Shown here in pieces: positions 9,358 through 17,860 of a stretch of 64,000 bases of DNA (positions are counted from its first letter, which is position 1; every line of letters begins with the position of its first letter). The DNA comes from Natrinema hispanicum (GTDB taxonomy: Archaea > Halobacteriota > Halobacteria > Halobacteriales > Natrialbaceae), in contig NZ_SHMP01000004.1 in the NCBI RefSeq assembly GCF_004217335.1, positions 62,001 to 126,000 on the forward strand, read 5' to 3'. The notes beneath the pieces are model-generated. The model ran no database searches and was not told the origin of the DNA. It worked only from the letters and a program-made list of their open reading frames with translations. Both the position numbers and the translations under genes were made by a program.

Positions 9358-10623
9358 ATGTCCGATGGCCCGCGGTTGCCGGGCGTCGAACGCGAGGACG
9401 ACGAGGACCGGATCGTCTGTCACGTCGACGCCGACTGTTTCTATGCGTCCTGTGAGCGATTGCGCGAGCCCGACCTCCGCGGCGAGCCTCTCGTCGTCGG
9501 CATGGGCTACGAGGCCGGCGAGACCGTCGGCGCGGTCGCGACCGCTAGCTACGAGGCTCGCGAGTTCGGCGTCGAGAGCGCACAGGCCATCTCGACGGCC
9601 CTCGAGCGACTGCCCAGACGCGCAGCGTACGAGGCCGACGAGCTGGACGACGACCTTGAGCGCGGCGAAACCGGCTACTACCGGCCCGTCGACATGGACT
9701 ACTACGAGTCGGTCGCAGCCGACGTCCGCGAGATCCTCCACGACTGTGCCGACGTGGTCCGCGAGGTCAGCATCGACGAGGCCTACCTCGACGTGACCGA
9801 CCGCACGGCCTGGGAGGTCGCCGACGGCTTCGCCCGTCACATCAAGGACCGAATCCGGCGGGAAGTCGGCGTCACCGTCAGCGTCGGCGTCGCGCCAACG
9901 ATGAGCGCGGCCAAGATCGCCAGCGACTTCGACAAACCCGACGGGTTGACGGTCGTCCGACCGGGCGAACTGCGGGACTTTCTCGAGCCGCTCGAGGTCG
10001 ACTTGCTCCACGGCGTCGGCCCTGTAACTGCCCGTGAGCTTCGGGAGATGGGGCTGGAGACGGCCGGCGACGTCGCCGCGGCCGATCCGGAGCCGCTGGT
10101 CGAGCGCTTCGGCGAGCGCGGCCGGGAGCTATACGATCGCGCCCGCGGGGAGGACGACCGCCGCGTCGAGCCGAAAGGCGACCCCAAGAGCTTCTCGCGG
10201 GAGTCGGCCTTCGCCGAGCCGGTCACGGAGCCGACCCCGAAGTACGACCAGATCGAGACGCTCGCGGCGGCCGTCGCGGATCGCGCACAGCGAGAAGGCG
10301 CACTCTACCGGACGATCGGCGTCAAAGCCGTCACGCCGCCGTACGACGTCAACACGCGCGAGCGATCGCTGCCCGGCCCGGTCGACGATCCCGAACTCGT
10401 CGACCGGATCGCCCGCGACCTCTTTGCCGAGTTCGAGGCCGAGCCCGTCCGCAAACTCGGCGTCCGGGTGGCAAACCTCGAGTTCGCGGCCACCGATCAG
10501 GCCAGCCTCGAGAGCTGGGAGCAGAGCGGGGACGAGCCTGAGCCGAGCAGTGAGCCGTCCGGGGAGACTGCATCGAGCGACGAGCACGTGGCTGGACAGT
10601 CGTCGCTGACCGATTTTTCGTGA
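9358..10623 (+). CDS. dinB: Y-family DNA polymerase IV
   Basis: A 421-aa translesion polymerase. Palm motifs HVDADCFYASCE (residues about 21-32) and VSIDEAYLDV carry the catalytic acidic residues, and helix-hairpin-helix sequence LLHGVGPVTARELREMG and the little-finger domain follow. The last residues QSSLTDFS match a PCNA-interacting peptide of the QxxLxxF type, so the enzyme is probably tethered to the sliding clamp. Length is slightly above bacterial DinB because of acidic insertions. It starts about 85 bp after the acetyltransferase gene. Confidence 0.95.
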   Translation: MSDGPRLPGVEREDDEDRIVCHVDADCFYASCERLREPDLRGEPLVVGMGYEAGETVGAVATASYEAREFGVESAQAISTALERLPRRAAYEADELDDDLERGETGYYRPVDMDYYESVAADVREILHDCADVVREVSIDEAYLDVTDRTAWEVADGFARHIKDRIRREVGVTVSVGVAPTMSAAKIASDFDKPDGLTVVRPGELRDFLEPLEVDLLHGVGPVTARELREMGLETAGDVAAADPEPLVERFGERGRELYDRARGEDDRRVEPKGDPKSFSRESAFAEPVTEPTPKYDQIETLAAAVADRAQREGALYRTIGVKAVTPPYDVNTRERSLPGPVDDPELVDRIARDLFAEFEAEPVRKLGVRVANLEFAATDQASLESWEQSGDEPEPSSEPSGETASSDEHVAGQSSLTDFS

Positions 10624-10753
10624 GGGACCACCACGCTGCCGCCTGTCCGATCGCGTGTCACTGAGACGGACAGGACTCCGAACTGAATCGAACATTGAAA
10701 TTATAACCCATGGCCAACAATCAGGAGACAGACGACACCGTCGCTACGCTCAC

Positions 10754-12064
10754 ATGACAGATGACTTCTACGACCTTCTCGAGATCCCTCCTGACGCCTC
10801 TCAGGACGAGATCAAAGACGCCTATCGCGAACAGGTTCGGGTCTATCATCCCGACCTGAACGACGACGACCGTGCGCAGGCCCAGTTCACCGCGGTCAAG
10901 ACTGCCTACGACACTCTCGGTGATCCGGTCGAACGACAGGCCTACGACCGACTCGGTCACAAAGACTACGTCGCCAAACGGACCAGCGGCCTGCCCTCGC
11001 CCGACGTCTGGAAAAGCAACGATGGAGACGACGAGGAAACCGACGGGACGGAACTGAACGATTCGGAATCAGAGACGAAATCGGCCGCCGAAGCGACGGC
11101 TGGGTCCGGAACGGCTGGCTCGAGCGCGAGCGCATCGAATCGCTCGTCGACCGCGAACGCTGGTGCGACTGGCTCGACAACGGGATCGACAGCGACCGGC
11201 ACCGCCAGCGCGAGTACGACCGGCACTGCACAGCGTACCGCGAGCGCAACCGGAACAGGGACCGGGACCGCCGGAGGGAGTGACGCGGGGACGGCCGGGC
11301 GGACGACGAGTCCCGCAGGCGAAACGGCTCACGGAACCGGCGGCTCGAGCAAGAGGGACACCCAGACCGGCGCACGATCGGCGACGACCGGCAACCCCGT
11401 CATTCGCTGGTGGCGTCGGCAGAACCTCTCGTTGCCGCTGCTCTGGCTATCGCTGTTCGTGTACGTTGCTGGCCTCGGTCACTTCGCGCTCGCGAACGAA
11501 TCGACACTTGCAACGCTTTGGGCCGACGTACGCGCGCTCGGGGCGGATCCATCGGGGATCTTGGCGTTGCTCTCGGCGAGTCGCCACGGACTCGAGACGA
11601 CCGTGGCGTTCGTCCGGGGTGTCGAGGTCGTGGCGTCGCCGCTGGAATCGACGCTGTGGTACGCCGCGATGGCGGGTGTGGTCGCGCTCGCGGTGGCTGC
11701 GCTGCTCGTAACGCGCATCGTCCGCCGGGAGAACCCGTGGGGTGCAGTGACGATCGACGAGACGATCGTCGTCGCGCTCGCGCTGGGGGTGACGACGACG
11801 CTGGTCGGCGGGCCACTGCTCGCAGGAGCGGTTCTCATGCCGCTGTTGTTCGGCGTGATCGTCCGCCACACGAGGCGACTGCCCGGCTGGACGCCGTCGT
11901 ATTTGTACGTCGTCCCCGTGCTCGCCCCGGCCGCGGGGTTCGTCGCTGCGACAGTGGACGCGGCCTCACTGCCCGTCGACCTCGCCGCGTTCGTCCTCGT
12001 CCCGCTGTTCGGCGGGCTGGCGCTGCCAGTGCGAGCGACTATCCGGAAACACTTCGGTCGTTGA
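10754..12064 (+). CDS. J-domain (DnaJ-like) membrane protein
   Basis: A 436-aa protein. Residues 1-68 form a J domain (FYDLLEIPPDASQDEIKDAYR) with the HPD motif in YHPDLN, the part that activates Hsp70 ATPase. Residues about 95-205 are a low-complexity linker rich in Gly, Ser, Thr and Ala. The C-terminal half has about five or six hydrophobic helices. The arrangement suggests a membrane-tethered Hsp70 co-chaperone. No zinc-finger or substrate domain of DnaJ is present. The upstream in-frame extension is rejected in favour of the ATG at 10754, where the J domain begins. Confidence 0.85.
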   Translation: MTDDFYDLLEIPPDASQDEIKDAYREQVRVYHPDLNDDDRAQAQFTAVKTAYDTLGDPVERQAYDRLGHKDYVAKRTSGLPSPDVWKSNDGDDEETDGTELNDSESETKSAAEATAGSGTAGSSASASNRSSTANAGATGSTTGSTATGTASASTTGTAQRTASATGTGTGTAGGSDAGTAGRTTSPAGETAHGTGGSSKRDTQTGARSATTGNPVIRWWRRQNLSLPLLWLSLFVYVAGLGHFALANESTLATLWADVRALGADPSGILALLSASRHGLETTVAFVRGVEVVASPLESTLWYAAMAGVVALAVAALLVTRIVRRENPWGAVTIDETIVVALALGVTTTLVGGPLLAGAVLMPLLFGVIVRHTRRLPGWTPSYLYVVPVLAPAAGFVAATVDAASLPVDLAAFVLVPLFGGLALPVRATIRKHFGR

Positions 12065-12071
12065 GACGGGC

Positions 12072-12135
12072 GCTGTCACTGTATCCCGGCGGTCCACACG
12101 ACAGGTCGCGGGTGCGCCGACACTGACCGATAGCG
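12072..12135 (+). repeat. Dispersed intergenic repeat, copy A
   Basis: One of four related ~64-bp elements in the window (others at 26650, 41723 and 63209). Shared blocks are a GCTGTCAC-like left end, CCCGG in the middle, GACAGGTCGCGG and a CACTGAC right end. This is the most diverged copy at its right end. It lies 8 nt after the stop codon of the J-domain gene. Confidence 0.7.
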
Positions 12136-12244
12136 GTCCATCGGAAGTCAGGAATTCGCGGGCTCGAGCGACGCTCACGGGCCGATCTCGCCGGGCAGTT
12201 CTCCGTACCGAACGGTTAAAATGCGACAGGGGGCAATGTGTCGC

Positions 12245-12772
12245 ATGGCCAAATATTCGACCGGTTCGTCCGGCGGCGGTGGCGGGACGAACTGTGAACT
12301 CTGTGGTGCCGAGAGCGACTCGCTTCGGCTCGCGTCGGTCGCGGGAGCCGAACTCGAGGTCTGTCCGGACTGTGCACCACACGACGATTCGCAGACCCAC
12401 GGCCGGGACCGAACGCGAAGCGAGGGGAACGCGAGCGGTAATCGCTCGAGCGACGAGCCAAGTCGCAAACAGAAGGCAGCCCAGAACGTCGCGAAAGCGA
12501 ACCCGGTCTGGGACGAAGACTCCGAACACTGGGAGAGCGAAGGGACGAATTACGACGACGATCCACTCCCATATCTCGTCTCGGGCTACGGCGAGGCCGT
12601 CGTCGAGGCTCGCCGGGAGGCCGGCCTCCAGCGTGCGGAACTCGCCGAGGAACTCGACGCACCGGAGACGGACATCCTCGCCGTCGAACAGGGTCGTGCG
12701 ACCCAGGCTGGCATCGGTGGCGGCCTGATCACGGCGCTCGAGGAGCGACTCGACGTGACGCTGTCGGAGTAA
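12245..12772 (+). CDS. mbf1: aMBF1, multiprotein bridging factor 1 homologue
   Basis: A 175-aa protein. The N-terminal zinc ribbon has CELCG and CPDC motifs (residues about 17-42), a charged linker follows, and the C-terminal region from about 110 is a Cro/C1-type helix-turn-helix (EAVVEARREAGLQRAELAEEL). This domain order is the archaeal MBF1 signature. The protein is thought to bind the transcription or translation machinery. The ATG at 12245 puts the zinc ribbon near the N-terminus; the upstream extension is ignored. Confidence 0.9.
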   Translation: MAKYSTGSSGGGGGTNCELCGAESDSLRLASVAGAELEVCPDCAPHDDSQTHGRDRTRSEGNASGNRSSDEPSRKQKAAQNVAKANPVWDEDSEHWESEGTNYDDDPLPYLVSGYGEAVVEARREAGLQRAELAEELDAPETDILAVEQGRATQAGIGGGLITALEERLDVTLSE

Positions 12773-12842
12773 CCACTAAATTTCGGCTGTCGTGATAGTC
12801 ATGGCGGGCAGAGTTTTAGTGGCGGACGACAGACTGTGACCG

Positions 12843-13101
12843 ATGACCGGACAACGGGCGGCAGCGGAGCCGTACGCCACGCGGTTCGAGACCGAAGTGA
12901 CGTCGATCGACGACCGGCGCGTCTAGCTCGAGCGGAGTCACTTACTACGGTGCGAGCAGCGGGCAGCCGGCCAATCGCGGGACGATCGGCGATATCGCGG
13001 TCGGCGACGAACTCGAGGACGTGTACGTGCCGCTGGAATGTCGGACCTGACCCCGGATCGCTCGAGGGGAGAGTCAATCGAACCGGTCGCCACTGTCACG
13101 T
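12843..13101 (+). pseudogene. Decayed AlaX-like alanyl-tRNA editing protein (N-terminal fragment)
   Basis: Homology to the N-terminus of AlaX-type editing proteins runs through all three forward frames. Frame 1 starts at ATG 12843 and gives ATRFETEVTSIDDRRV, then hits a TAG at 12924. From about 12940 the next frame gives TYYGASSGQPANRGTIGD, matching the family's FYPxGGGQPxDxGxI core, and continues to DVYVPLEC. From about 13043 the third frame gives GPDPGSLEGRVNR. followed by a His-rich RHCHV at the place of the RRxxHMRxHTA zinc motif. The rest of the gene is absent; the HiPIP gene begins there on the other strand. Product is certainly non-functional. Confidence 0.7.
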
Positions 13102-13908
13102 TTCGTCACTGATCTGTTCCCAGAGGCTACACCAGTCTTCGACTGCGACGTAGCCTTCGACTTTCGCACAGGCACCCCACGTGTCTCCGTTCTGGTCGGG
13201 AATGAACTCCGCACAGTTCCCACAGGATTGACCTGGGGGAGCCGTTTCCGCTGCGATCGCCTCGACGGACTCCATGAAGTTCACGTCCGCTTGTGTCTGC
13301 AGGTCGTCGGGATCACGCTGCTCACCGGCCTGGGAGGACGCCGTTCGGTACTCGTTCGGAACCGCAGCCGTGGCCAATTCGTCTTCGGATAGCCCGTCTG
13401 GAACCGACGGTTCGGGCAGTTCCTCGTAGATCGTACACCAATCTGCGCCGTCGATGTAGCCTTCGACCTCCGCGCAGGCACCGAACGTGTCGCCGTTCTT
13501 ATCGGGGATGTAGTCGGCACAGTTCGCACAGCACATGCCCGGCTCGTGTGACGAGTAGTCACCGGCTTCGTCGTACTCCGAGAAGTCGACAGCTGCTTTC
13601 GGGGTCAGATCGTCGGGATCTCGTTCTTCGTCACCGAGCGACAGCGCCGTCCGGTATTCTTCCGGCACCGGGCCGCGTTCGAACTCCTCTTCTGAGACGC
13701 CTTCTGGGAGTTCTTCCTCGGCTTCCGAATCTTCCTCGCCGTTTTCGTCTGTCCCGCCCTCACCGCTATCACCATTGCCCGTGTCATCGACGCATCCGCT
13801 CAACCACACGATTCCTGCGGTGCTGCCAGCAGTGGCAGCGAGATACGCCCGCCGATTCCACTCGTCGATGTCGTCAGGCCACCGCCCAGGCGTGTTATCT
13901 CCCACCAT
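13096..13908 (-). CDS. Tat-exported lipoprotein with two HiPIP-like iron-sulphur domains
   Basis: A 270-aa protein. The N-terminus has an RR pair at residues 19-20, a hydrophobic stretch and a lipobox LSGC with Cys39, indicating a lipid-anchored protein probably exported folded by Tat. After an acidic linker come two ~85-aa repeats, each VPxEYRTA...RDPDDL followed by four cysteines. Cysteines are C127, C130, C145, C158 and C229, C232, C247, C260, both with spacing C-x2-C-x14-C-x12-C, the high-potential iron-sulphur protein pattern. Each repeat should hold one [4Fe-4S] cluster. The role is probably electron transfer at the cell surface. The ATG at 13908 is chosen because it precedes the signal sequence directly. 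Confidence 0.8.
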   Translation of the reverse strand: MVGDNTPGRWPDDIDEWNRRAYLAATAGSTAGIVWLSGCVDDTGNGDSGEGGTDENGEEDSEAEEELPEGVSEEEFERGPVPEEYRTALSLGDEERDPDDLTPKAAVDFSEYDEAGDYSSHEPGMCCANCADYIPDKNGDTFGACAEVEGYIDGADWCTIYEELPEPSVPDGLSEDELATAAVPNEYRTASSQAGEQRDPDDLQTQADVNFMESVEAIAAETAPPGQSCGNCAEFIPDQNGDTWGACAKVEGYVAVEDWCSLWEQISDET

Positions 13909-14082
13909 GGGAATTCTATCTCTCCTGCGAGGATAAATGACAAGGGTACATACATCCGATTGTGACCTTCCGGTCGGCGTGTACCCCGTGGTTCCCAGCA
14001 GTAGTTTCTGCTCGGATACGTGTGGGTCACCTTGCTTACGGAGGGTGGAAACTATTACTATCTTAGGAGTGAACGGCATTCC

Positions 14083-15321
14083 ATGGGCATCGACTACTCT
14101 CAGTTACACGACCCGAACGCCGAGTACACGATGCGGGATCTCTCGAGCGAGACGATGGGGATCACGAACGAGCGGGGCCACGGGCGGGACGTCGAGATCA
14201 CCGACGTCCAGACGACGATGGTCGACGGCAACTTCCCGTGGACGCTCGTGCGGATCTATACTGATGCGGGGATCACCGGCACCGGCGAAGCCTACTGGGG
14301 CGCTGGCGCACCCGAATTGATCGAGCGGATGAAAGCCTTTCTGCAGGGCGAAAACCCGCTCGACATCGACCGGTTGACCGAACACCTCATTCAGAAGATG
14401 TCCGGTGAAGGCTCGATCGGCGGCGTCACCGTGACGGCGATTTCTGGTATCGAGGTCGCGCTGCACGATCTGGCCGGGAAAATCCTCGAGCTCCCTGCCT
14501 ACCAACTGCTGGGCGGCAAGTACCGCGACGAGGTGCGGGTGTACTGCGACTGTCACACCGAGGAAGAAGCCGACCCGATCGCCTGCGCTGACGAGGCCGA
14601 GCGCGTCGTCGAGGAACTGGGCTACGACGCCCTGAAGTTCGACCTCGACGTGCCAAGCGGCCACGAGAAGGACCGCGCGAACCGCCACCTTCGCCCTGCC
14701 GAGATCGAACACAAGGCGTCGATCGTCGAGGCGGTCACCGAACGCGTCGGCCACCGAGCAGACGTCGCCTTCGACTGTCACTGGACGTTCTCGGCGGACA
14801 GCGCCAAACGGCTCGCGAAGCGTTTGGAGGAGTACGACGTCTGGTGGCTCGAGGACCCCGTCCCGCCGGAGAACCACGACGTGCAACGCGAGGTGTCACA
14901 GTCGACAATGACGCCGATTACTGTCGGCGAGAACGTCTATCGCACGCACGGCCAGCGCCGACTGATCGAAGAACAGGCCGTCGATATCATCGCACCGGAC
15001 ATGCCCAAAGTCGGCGGGATGCGTGAGACCCGGAAGATCGCCGATCTGGCGGACCTCTACTACGTTCCGGTCGCGATGCACAACGTCGCCTCGCCGGTCG
15101 CGACGGTCGCCAGCGCTCACGTCGGCGCGGCGATCTCGAACGCACTGGCAGTCGAATACCATTCCTACGAACTCGGCTGGTGGGAGGAGCTGGTCGAGGA
15201 AGACGTCATCGAGGACGGCTACATCGAGGTCCCCGAAGAACCCGGGCTAGGCGTCACGCTCGATATGGACGCGGTCGAAGCGCACATGATCGACGGCGAG
15301 GAACTCTTCGACGAAGCATAG
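14083..15321 (+). CDS. Sugar-acid dehydratase (gluconate/xylonate dehydratase type, enolase superfamily)
   Basis: A 412-aa member of the mandelate racemase/muconate lactonizing group. It has the N-terminal capping domain and a barrel with KFDLDVPSG, FDCHWTFS, WLEDPVPPENHD and GENVYRTHG, which carry the metal ligands and catalytic bases. It resembles haloarchaeal gluconate dehydratase (semi-phosphorylative Entner-Doudoroff route) and xylonate dehydratase, which are paralogues and cannot be separated here. No other sugar genes are nearby. The ATG at 14083 is preferred; the longer frame overlaps the start region of the divergent HiPIP gene. Confidence 0.85.
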   Translation: MGIDYSQLHDPNAEYTMRDLSSETMGITNERGHGRDVEITDVQTTMVDGNFPWTLVRIYTDAGITGTGEAYWGAGAPELIERMKAFLQGENPLDIDRLTEHLIQKMSGEGSIGGVTVTAISGIEVALHDLAGKILELPAYQLLGGKYRDEVRVYCDCHTEEEADPIACADEAERVVEELGYDALKFDLDVPSGHEKDRANRHLRPAEIEHKASIVEAVTERVGHRADVAFDCHWTFSADSAKRLAKRLEEYDVWWLEDPVPPENHDVQREVSQSTMTPITVGENVYRTHGQRRLIEEQAVDIIAPDMPKVGGMRETRKIADLADLYYVPVAMHNVASPVATVASAHVGAAISNALAVEYHSYELGWWEELVEEDVIEDGYIEVPEEPGLGVTLDMDAVEAHMIDGEELFDEA

Positions 15322-15420
15322 GTCTCGACCCACGCCTCGAGCGCCGGTCGATCACGCGTCGCCGTCTCGACATCGGATGAGTGTGCTGGTCGTCCCTTTA
15401 TGCTGCTTGTCGGGGTCGCT

Positions 15421-16506
15421 ATGGCCATGTCTTCGGAACAACCAACCCGCAGACGAGCACTGCGGATGATCGGGGCGACCGTGGCAGTCGGCGGGCTCGG
15501 TGCCGGCTCGAGTGCCGCCCAGAACGGAGAGGACGGTGACGACGGCGTCGACAGTCCGTATACGGCGGTGTATCGCGACACGATCGATTCCGTCGTCCTG
15601 GTGACCGTTGCTGGTCCGCGTGGCCGTGGCGGCCTCGGGTCGGGGTTCGTCATCGACGAGCAACACGTCGTGACCAACGACCACGTCGTCTCGAGTGCGA
15701 CCGACGACGGGGTCGAACTCCAGTTTAACACCGAGGAGTGGCGCACCGCGTCGATCGTCGGTACCGATCCCTACAGCGATCTCGCCGTCCTGCGTGTCGA
15801 GAACATGCCCGACGCTGCGTCCGGACTCTCGATCGTCGACCGCGAACCCGCCATCGGCCAGGAGGTGCTCGCCCTCGGCAATCCGTTCGGCCTCGACGCT
15901 TCGATCTCGCAGGGAATCGTCAGTGGTGTGGATCGGGTATTACCCAGTCCGTCCGGGTTCTCGATTCCGGCTGCGATCCAGACCGATGCACCGGTCAACC
16001 CCGGCAACAGCGGCGGCCCGCTCGTAAATCTCGAGGGTGAGGTGTTCGGGGTCGTCTTCGCCGGTGCCGGGCAGGCGATCGGCTTTGCGATCTCGCCGCG
16101 ACTTGCCAACCGGGTCCTTCCTGCGCTCATCGAGGACGGCACGTACGAGCACCCGTACATGGGCGTCGCCGTCCAGCCCGTCGGGCCGGAGATCGCCGAC
16201 GCGGTCGGTCTCGAGGACGCGACTGGTGTCCTCGTCGTGGAAGTCGTCCCGGACGCGCCCGCCGCCGATGTCCTCGAACCGGCGACACCCGGCCAGCCCA
16301 GCAGCGGCGACGTGATCGTCGCGATCGACGGCCAGCAGGTGCAAAATCAGGCACAGCTGTTGTCTTATCTCGCGCTCGAGACTGCACCCGGCGATACGGT
16401 CGACCTCACAGTCGTTCGGTCGGGTGACGAGCAGTCGGTCGAAGTGACGCTGGACTCGAGGCCGGAATCGCAACTGCCACAGACGCCGATCGGCCCCGAG
16501 CGATGA
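15421..16506 (+). CDS. HtrA/DegP-like serine protease with PDZ domain, Tat-exported
   Basis: A 361-aa protein. A twin-arginine signal (TRRRALRMIG) is followed by an Ala-Gly-rich hydrophobic stretch. The trypsin-like domain has the triad H88 in TNDHV, D120 in YSDLAVL and S197 in GNSGGPL. A single PDZ domain covers about residues 240-350. The family degrades or refolds damaged proteins outside the cytoplasm. All catalytic residues are intact. Upstream in-frame ATG would add only seven residues; the start at 15421 keeps the signal near the N-terminus. Confidence 0.93.
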   Translation: MAMSSEQPTRRRALRMIGATVAVGGLGAGSSAAQNGEDGDDGVDSPYTAVYRDTIDSVVLVTVAGPRGRGGLGSGFVIDEQHVVTNDHVVSSATDDGVELQFNTEEWRTASIVGTDPYSDLAVLRVENMPDAASGLSIVDREPAIGQEVLALGNPFGLDASISQGIVSGVDRVLPSPSGFSIPAAIQTDAPVNPGNSGGPLVNLEGEVFGVVFAGAGQAIGFAISPRLANRVLPALIEDGTYEHPYMGVAVQPVGPEIADAVGLEDATGVLVVEVVPDAPAADVLEPATPGQPSSGDVIVAIDGQQVQNQAQLLSYLALETAPGDTVDLTVVRSGDEQSVEVTLDSRPESQLPQTPIGPER

Positions 16507-16776
16507 GTCGATCTCGCGGACCGATCGCGGCCGCGATGGCTGTTACTCCCACGCTGCTGTCCGGACATGCCGAAACCGCTTTCGGCCGACAGTAGCTGCG
16601 GCGGGCTCAATCGACAGCTGGATCGGTTCGGAGGCGATCGGTGGCGTCTCTTGGATGCGTCCCAACGACGAGTCGGTGTGGCCACTGGTATGTGAGTTCG
16701 AGAGCGTCGCGTGCCACCTTCAGGTGGAGTATCACGTTGGCGTAGCCTTTTGCCGACCCGTCGCGTACTGTGTGTG

Positions 16777-17025
16777 ATGTTACCACGACAACGCAGAAAC
16801 GACCCGACCAGTGATCGACGGGTCGCTGCAGAACTCACACGGCTGAAACGAAAGGTAGCGAAGACGGAAGCCGAACAACGCCGGCTGCGAAATACGATCC
16901 GGGGGCTGGCCCGCGAAACGGATGTCACGCTCGGCTGTTCGTGTCCACACTGTGAGCAGTCGTATATGCTCGTTCGAGACGGGCAGATGTACTGTCCGTC
17001 GTGTTCGAATCGACGCTCGGTGTAG
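16777..17025 (+). CDS. Small coiled-coil zinc-finger protein, 82 aa
   Basis: The N-terminal half is basic and helical with regular charged heptads (RLKRKVAKTEAEQRRLRNTI), likely a short coiled coil. The C-terminal half has CPHC and CPSC motifs forming a zinc ribbon. A nucleic-acid-binding or adaptor role is possible but not shown. The ATG at 16777 is used because upstream in-frame sequence does not look coding. About 250 bp without a gene precede it. Confidence 0.65.
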   Translation: MLPRQRRNDPTSDRRVAAELTRLKRKVAKTEAEQRRLRNTIRGLARETDVTLGCSCPHCEQSYMLVRDGQMYCPSCSNRRSV

Positions 17026-17068
17026 CCAGACAGCAGTTTGAACTGTTTGACTGTCATCCTGATCACCG

Positions 17069-17108
17069 CTAAAAACTATGTCACTCGTTGTGGGACGGAC
17101 ACAGGAGG
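17069..17108 (+). promoter_or_regulatory. Promoter and Shine-Dalgarno of the CBS-domain gene
   Basis: A GCTAAAAACTAT box at about 17069-17080 would start transcription near 17097, and a GGAGG at 17104-17108 sits six nt before the ATG at 17115. This gene therefore seems to have a short leader with a Shine-Dalgarno, unlike the leaderless look of most genes here. Confidence 0.5.
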
Positions 17109-17114
17109 GAACCC

Positions 17115-17534
17115 ATGCCTATCGATAACCTCGCACGGAGTGATGTCGTTACAGCGTCGATCGACGAACCGGTTCACGAACTCGCAGCGATGATGCACGA
17201 CGAAGACGTCGGGAGCATCGTCATTACCGACGACGAGCCAGTTGGGATCGTCACCGATCGCGACCTGACGATGCAGGTGCTCGGCGAGCAAGCCGATCCG
17301 GACGAATTGATGGCTGAAGACGTGATGTCGGACGGCCTCCAGACGATCGAACACGACGCCGGATTCTACGAAGCGACCGAACTGATGAGCGAACACGGCA
17401 TCCGACGGCTCCCCGTCACGGATGCAGACGGTGCCTTGCAGGGTATCATCACGGCCGACGATCTCAACGAACTCCTCGCCGAGGAACACCAGGCGCTGGC
17501 GAACGTCATTCAGGCACAACGGCCACCGTACTGA
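17115..17534 (+). CDS. CBS-domain pair protein
   Basis: A 139-aa protein made of two CBS domains in tandem (about residues 5-60 and 68-125), each with the VGIVTDRDL or LQGIITADDL type hairpin. CBS pairs (Bateman modules) bind adenine nucleotides or S-adenosyl ligands and usually regulate another protein. No additional effector domain is present, so it is a stand-alone sensor. The start at 17115 is fixed by the adjacent Shine-Dalgarno. Confidence 0.9.
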   Translation: MPIDNLARSDVVTASIDEPVHELAAMMHDEDVGSIVITDDEPVGIVTDRDLTMQVLGEQADPDELMAEDVMSDGLQTIEHDAGFYEATELMSEHGIRRLPVTDADGALQGIITADDLNELLAEEHQALANVIQAQRPPY

Positions 17535-17676
17535 CCGACCGTCCGAACCAGCTTTTAGCCCGCGTCGCTGGCGTCGCAACGGCCAGCGGACGCGTTCGTT
17601 CCACTGCTGGACGTCACGATAGGTGTCGGTCCACCCGGGCACGCTGAACGTCTGTGGTGTGACTTTCCGTTAGCCG

Positions 17677-17823
17677 CTAGGCCCCTTCCTGGCGGAAGCG
17701 CCTCCCCTGTTCGTAGATCGTGACGAGTTCTTCGATGAACTCTTCGAGGGTCTCGTCGTCCTCGAGGTGGCCGTTCATGCGTTCGACGAGGTCGTCATCG
17801 AGTTCGATCGGGTGGACCATCAT
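17677..17823 (-). CDS. 48-aa acidic small protein
   Basis: A short ORF of 49 codons with a double ATG start. The product is acidic and helical, with HPIELDDDLVERMNGHL at the N-terminal side and EEFIEELVTIYEQG in the middle. This is the pattern of a widespread small haloarchaeal family with a possible ribbon-helix-helix-like N-terminus. It lies just downstream of pncB on the same strand, with a gap of 37 bp, so it may be cotranscribed in reverse order after it. Function unknown. Confidence 0.6.
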   Translation of the reverse strand: MMVHPIELDDDLVERMNGHLEDDETLEEFIEELVTIYEQGRRFRQEGA

Positions 17824-17860
17824 CGCTGCTACCGCTCGCCAGCCGAATAACGCATCCCCG

